Assembly: GCF_029537395.1 (NCBI RefSeq)
Contig: NZ_CP120677.1
Location: 1,922,001 to 1,986,000 of the forward strand
Reading direction: 5' to 3'
Origin: Tissierella sp. Yu-01
GTDB lineage: Bacteria > Bacillota > Clostridia > Tissierellales > Tissierellaceae
Length of the DNA stretch: 64,000 nt
Numbering within the stretch: position 1 is the stretch's first letter; every line of letters begins with the position of its first letter. Under the pieces are notes generated by a model, which was given only the letters and a program-made list of their open reading frames with translations, ran no database searches and was not told the DNA's origin. The position numbers and the translations under genes are program-made. Positions 60,338-64,000 of this stretch are shown here, one piece after another.

Positions 60338-61948
60338 CTACATGAATATTTTTCGATATTCTTTTGGCTTAAGGCCTGTGTACTTAATAAATAATTTTGA
60401 AAAATATTTAACATCGTTATAACCAACCATAAGGCAAATATCCTGAATTCTTAAATCCGATTCTACCAGTAATTCCTTTGCCTTCTCCATCCTTATCTTT
60501 GAAAGGTATTCAACAAAGGAAAAACCAGTTTCTTTTTTAAATAAACTACTAAAATAACTTGGATTAAATCCTATATATGCGCCTACATCCTCTAATGTAA
60601 TGCTATTCATATAATTTGCTTCTATATACTCCTTAGCTTGAGTAATTTGTCCTAGGTTTTTATTTGCCATATCCTCATCAAGTAAAATCAATGATGTATT
60701 GATATAGGCTAACAACTCATCGAATAAAAATTCTGTGGAATAGCTTTCTTTTACTATATCTTCAAGTCGTTTATATTCCTTATTTTCATAATCAATTTTA
60801 ATATTATTGCTTTTTAAAGTTAAATCATAGATATTAGCTATATCTAGAATTAAAGTCTTATATTCTCTTCCACCTATAGGTATCTTATGAACTTCTTTTT
60901 TAAATTCTGATAAAGTCCTCTTTATGCCCTCTCTATCTAGCCTCTCTACAAATTTAACAAACTTTCTTGAAAAATTTAAAAACATATCATTTAAGGAAGA
61001 TTTATCAGTGATCACTTCACCATAATGAATTAATTCACCTATTCCCTTTATAATTCTATCCTCTATAGATAACTTCGCCGACTCATAAGATGTTTTTATA
61101 TCCTTTATTTTTATTACCCTTTTACCAAATCCAATTGTCAACTTTACTTTTTTAGTTTGAGATATCTTAAGATCAAAATCTGCTAATACTTTTGAAAAAT
61201 TGTCTTTTATCATTTGTTTTTGTTCTTCCCTATAATTCATCAGGATATAAGAATTGTTTTTCTTTATAATGACTTCTATATCACAAATAGCATCCCTTAA
61301 GGATGAATATATGGCTTCTAAGGTCCTCTCCATAATATTATTAATATCGAAAATATCCTCATCTACTAATTGGTCCAGCCTCAAAGCAATTATTTGAAAA
61401 AAACAAGGCTCAAAATGAAAGTAATATCTCTTATTAATTTCCTCTATAGTAAGATGGGAAAAATTATTACCATCTGAGATTATAAGATTGTCTAAAAAGG
61501 ATTTCCTAATTATATATCTATCATTTTCAAGTGTAAACTTATATTCACTTTCTAAATTAATATAGCCCTTTTTCTTAATTATATCTCCCTTTACCCTTAA
61601 AAGGGTATTCAATAACTCCTCCTGATTTATAGGTTTTAGAAGATAATCCTTAACTCCATAGCTTATGGCACTCTTAGCATATTCAAAATGACTATAACCA
61701 CTGATGATAATAAACTCCAAATCCTTATTTATAGCCTTAGCTCTTTCTATAACTTGTAAACCATCATATCCAGGCATTCTAATATCAGTAATTACAATAT
61801 CGGGGCTTTCCTTTTCAATTAGTTCTAGAGCTTCAAGTCCATTATTAGCCGTTCCAACTATAGACATACCTAATTCGTCCCAATCAATGAGTTTCATAAT
61901 TAGCCTGCAAATTCTATTTTCATCGTCAGCTATAATTACTCTTATCAT
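60338..61948 (-). CDS. YesN-like response regulator with AraC DNA-binding domain
   Basis: The 536 residues start with a receiver domain (VIIADDENRICRLIMKLIDW, then DIVITDIRMPGYDGLQV with the phosphoacceptor Asp at 55, and the lysine in YLLKPINQEELL). A linker of about 300 residues resembles other YesN proteins. An AraC helix-turn-helix pair ends the protein (ITLEDVGAYIGFNPSYFSSLF, IQDICLMVGYNDVKYFSKLF). It would be the target of the kinase and would act on sugar transport genes. It is first in the three-gene operon with kinase and degenerate ATPase. It is divergent from the aminopeptidase gene. Confidence 0.9.
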   Translation of the reverse strand: MIRVIIADDENRICRLIMKLIDWDELGMSIVGTANNGLEALELIEKESPDIVITDIRMPGYDGLQVIERAKAINKDLEFIIISGYSHFEYAKSAISYGVKDYLLKPINQEELLNTLLRVKGDIIKKKGYINLESEYKFTLENDRYIIRKSFLDNLIISDGNNFSHLTIEEINKRYYFHFEPCFFQIIALRLDQLVDEDIFDINNIMERTLEAIYSSLRDAICDIEVIIKKNNSYILMNYREEQKQMIKDNFSKVLADFDLKISQTKKVKLTIGFGKRVIKIKDIKTSYESAKLSIEDRIIKGIGELIHYGEVITDKSSLNDMFLNFSRKFVKFVERLDREGIKRTLSEFKKEVHKIPIGGREYKTLILDIANIYDLTLKSNNIKIDYENKEYKRLEDIVKESYSTEFLFDELLAYINTSLILLDEDMANKNLGQITQAKEYIEANYMNSITLEDVGAYIGFNPSYFSSLFKKETGFSFVEYLSKIRMEKAKELLVESDLRIQDICLMVGYNDVKYFSKLFIKYTGLKPKEYRKIFM

Positions 61949-62127
61949 AAATTAACTCCTAACCCTTTAAATTCACCATCTGTGTCTAATTACACTATAA
62001 GTATACTATTCTTAGAATTTTCATGCAAGAATACATAAAAGTGGTTAAAACATGCATATATATTTCGTTTACAAGTATTGGTATTTGGGGTAAACTATAT
62101 TTACAATTAATGCGAGGTGAAAGTAAT

Positions 62128-63363
62128 ATGGAAAAGTTTGAGCATAAGTTAAATGAGTATGCAAAATTGACAATTGAAGTAGGTATAAATCTTCAAAAAG
62201 ATCAACCATTGGTGATTTCAGCACCTGTAGAAGGAGTAGAGTTTGTACGTCTTTTAGCTAAATATGCTTATGAAGCTGGTGCCAATGATGTATTTATAAA
62301 TTGGTCAGATGATACTCTAACTAAATTAAAATATGAGAATGCTCCATTTGAAGTATTTGAGGATTTCCCTAAGTGGAAACAAGATACAATGATTTACTAT
62401 GCTGAAAAAGGGGCAGGTTTTATATCCATTCATTCAGATGACCCAGAGCTTTTAAAGGATATTGACCCTAAGAAAATAGCAGTAGCAAACAAAGCATCAG
62501 GTATTGGTATGAAAGAATTTCGTAAGTATACTATGAATGATATAAATTCATGGTGCGTTATTTCTATACCTACTAAAAAATGGGCAAGTAGAGTGTTTAA
62601 GGATGTAGATGAAGAAACAGCTGTTGAGATGTTATGGGATGCAATATTTAAGGCAACAAGAATGGATCTTGATAACCCAGTAGAAGCTTGGAAGGAACAT
62701 GTTAAATCACTAGAGGATAGAAGTACATTCTTAAATGAGAAGGAATTCAAAACTCTTCATTTCACATCATCTAACGGTACTGATTTAGTTATAGACCTAC
62801 CAGAAGGACATATATGGCAAGGTGGCGCAAGTAAAAACATAAAAGGCATTCAATTTGTGGCAAATATGCCTACAGAAGAAGTATTTACACTACCACATAA
62901 GAATGGGGTAAACGGCGTTGTTTACAGCACAAAACCTTTAAATTATGGCGGAAACTTAATCGATGATTTTAAAGTCGAGTTTAAGGAAGGTAAAGTTGTA
63001 AATTTTGAAGCTAAAGTTGGTCATGAGATACTAAAAGATTTACTTGATATAGATGATGGCGCTAAATACTTAGGAGAAGTTGCCTTAGTTCCTTACAGCT
63101 CACCTATATCCCAAGCAAATATAGTATTTTTAAATACATTATTTGATGAAAACGCCAGCTGTCACCTAGCCTTTGGAAGGGCATATCCTACTTCCATTAA
63201 AAATGGAGAAAAAATGTCAGATGACGAACTTTCTAAATTAGGTGTAAATAACTCTCTTACCCATGAGGATTTTATGATAGGTTCAGAGGACTTATCCATC
63301 ATAGGAGAAACAAAAGACGGAGAGAAAATTCAGATATTTAAAGATGGAGAATGGGCAATATAA
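62128..63363 (+). CDS. M29-family aminopeptidase (AmpS/PepS type)
   Basis: The 411 residues fit the M29 metallopeptidase family. YAKLTIEVGINLQKDQPLVIS stands at the start, then DVFINWSDDTLTKLKYENAP. LPEGHIWQGGASKNIKGIQF, NMPTEEVFTLPHKNGVNGVV and GEVALVPYSSPISQANIVFL carry the metal-binding Glu and His residues, and LAFGRAYPTSIKNG ends the active site. These enzymes remove N-terminal amino acids from peptides in the cytoplasm. I start at ATG 62128 after GAGGTGAAAG; the open frame extends further upstream but without a binding site. A terminator follows. Confidence 0.92.
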   Translation: MEKFEHKLNEYAKLTIEVGINLQKDQPLVISAPVEGVEFVRLLAKYAYEAGANDVFINWSDDTLTKLKYENAPFEVFEDFPKWKQDTMIYYAEKGAGFISIHSDDPELLKDIDPKKIAVANKASGIGMKEFRKYTMNDINSWCVISIPTKKWASRVFKDVDEETAVEMLWDAIFKATRMDLDNPVEAWKEHVKSLEDRSTFLNEKEFKTLHFTSSNGTDLVIDLPEGHIWQGGASKNIKGIQFVANMPTEEVFTLPHKNGVNGVVYSTKPLNYGGNLIDDFKVEFKEGKVVNFEAKVGHEILKDLLDIDDGAKYLGEVALVPYSSPISQANIVFLNTLFDENASCHLAFGRAYPTSIKNGEKMSDDELSKLGVNNSLTHEDFMIGSEDLSIIGETKDGEKIQIFKDGEWAI

Positions 63364-63365
63364 TT

Positions 63366-63392
63366 AAAACCACGGTTTAACCGTGGTTTTTT
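63366..63392 (+). terminator. Terminator after the aminopeptidase gene
   Basis: AAAACCACGGTT pairs with AACCGTGGTTTT and is followed by T. It also serves the convergent operon at 63396. Confidence 0.85.
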
Positions 63393-63395
63393 GTT

Positions 63396-63650
63396 CTAAT
63401 CATCGATGGATAGGCTATGATCACCTACTATATAGGAAGAAATAAGGCCCGATAGTATTGCTAAGGCTGCTGCTCTAATAAATATTGGCATTACAATATC
63501 TTTAGCGTTAACGGCTAATATTTCACCTGCATTACCTCCTATTATTAAAGCTAATATGAACATAGCAAAAACAATTCCTCCACCCAATACTGCTGTTAAA
63601 ATAAGTATACTGAAAATTGAATTCAATATATTGCCTGACTTTTCTTTCAT
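63396..63650 (-). CDS. Small two-helix membrane protein downstream of a TRAP permease
   Basis: The 84 residues have two hydrophobic stretches (SIFSILILTAVLGGGIVFAM with FILALI, and PIFIRAAALAILSGLISSYI) and a short charged tail (DHSLSIDD). It starts at ATG 63650 after GGAGGGAG, which overlaps the TRAP stop, so both are coupled. Normal TRAP small subunits (DctQ) have four helices and about 160 residues; this one has two and is not obviously homologous. It may be an accessory subunit of the transporter or an unrelated protein. I do not recognise the family. Confidence 0.65.
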   Translation of the reverse strand: MKEKSGNILNSIFSILILTAVLGGGIVFAMFILALIIGGNAGEILAVNAKDIVMPIFIRAAALAILSGLISSYIVGDHSLSIDD

Positions 63651-63660
63651 AATCTCCCTC

Positions 63661-64000
63661 CTATAATCCATTTGTTAAGAATGGAATTGGAAATATCCCT
63701 GCTAGAATGAAAATTGCAAATATTAAATGTGCAAATACCCAAACTATTGCCAAAATTGATGTCTCCTTCATCTTAGACTTTGCTATTCCCATAGCTGTAT
63801 ACATTGCCAAAGCCAGAGGGGGAGTCATCCCTTCCAAGGCACCGGTTATAGCAGGTAATATCGCTGCCGCTAATAGAGGATTTACACCTACTGCTGCAAG
63901 AGAACCAACAATCATTGCACCAAATATTGCTACCTGTGATGAGCCTGGCAAGAACATTCCTAAAAAAGTTGTAAATATAGGAAAGAAGAGTACCAATTGA
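63661..64000 (-). CDS. TRAP transporter large permease (DctM-like), C-terminal part
   Basis: The visible 112 codons are the C-terminal end of a membrane protein whose start lies beyond the window. LVLFFPIFTTFLGMFLPGSS is followed by AIFGAMIVGSLAAVGVNPLLA, then AITGALEGMTPPLALAMYTA, the pattern of the last DctM helices with the conserved G-x-x-E-G-M-T-P-P. Such permeases take up dicarboxylates or sugar acids with a Na+ or H+ gradient. The small membrane protein follows within ten bases. Confidence 0.75.
   Translation of the reverse strand, partial: QLVLFFPIFTTFLGMFLPGSSQVAIFGAMIVGSLAAVGVNPLLAAAILPAITGALEGMTPPLALAMYTAMGIAKSKMKETSILAIVWVFAHLIFAIFILAGIFPIPFLTNGL

Overview
The window is low-GC DNA with strong GGAGG-type ribosome binding sites, a T-box leader, a ydaO-class riboswitch, a SufCBDSU operon and a thioredoxin-type arsenate reductase. 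It also holds what reads as a UGA-encoded selenoprotein glutaredoxin. Together these point to an anaerobic Firmicute of the Clostridia/Tissierellia kind; the exact genus cannot be read from the sequence. I saw no rRNA, tRNA, CRISPR array or intact insertion sequence.

Layout. (1) 1-10.3 kb is an accessory region of unrelated single genes, all on the minus strand: a GC-richer Y-family polymerase cut by the window edge, a truncated and a frameshifted serine hydrolase, a PPOX protein, DUF3781, a ParE/Phd toxin-antitoxin pair, DUF6544, DUF3795, a nitroreductase, a methyltransferase and an AraC regulator. A short motif (AATTCCTATTTGTC) recurs upstream of three of them. (2) 10.3-13.2 kb: an RlmD-type rRNA methyltransferase, a PAS-GGDEF protein and a ComFB-like protein. 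(3) 13.2-16.6 kb: a c-di-AMP riboswitch in front of a glycine-betaine transporter, made of a binding-protein/permease fusion and a CBS-domain ATPase. (4) 16.6-19.3 kb: a T-box controlled amino-acid ABC transporter, with repeats between leader and gene. (5) 19.3-26 kb: an OadA-like carboxyltransferase and sufCBDSU. (6) 26-37.9 kb: a sugar-acid operon on the minus strand with a CdaR regulator, glycerate kinase, two hydroxyacid dehydrogenases, a TctABC transporter, a DapA-like aldolase, an RraA-like protein, two tartronate-semialdehyde reductases and a decayed pyruvate kinase. (7) 38-41.6 kb: an orphan HicB and arsRDAC without a permease gene. (8) 41.6-50.5 kb: housekeeping and hypothetical genes, including an ATP-grasp enzyme, an XPD/DinG-type helicase, the selenoprotein glutaredoxin, an AI-2E transporter and a CorC/TlyC protein. 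(9) 50.5-62 kb: a sugar cluster with ManA, two ROK kinases, a SIS isomerase and an RbsBCA-type ABC transporter, followed by a catalytically degenerate RbsA-like ATPase encoded with a YesM-like kinase and YesN-like regulator. (10) 62-64 kb: an M29 aminopeptidase and the end of a TRAP permease operon.

The two most notable items are the hidden selenocysteine glutaredoxin at 45417-45659, an 80-codon frame interrupted by TGA at the first active-site Cys position, and the apparent ABC pseudo-ATPase at 57871-59313. The latter sits between its two-component system and an intact sugar transporter, with a 20-bp-spaced direct repeat as a candidate operator in front of the transporter. Both are read from sequence; function is inferred.
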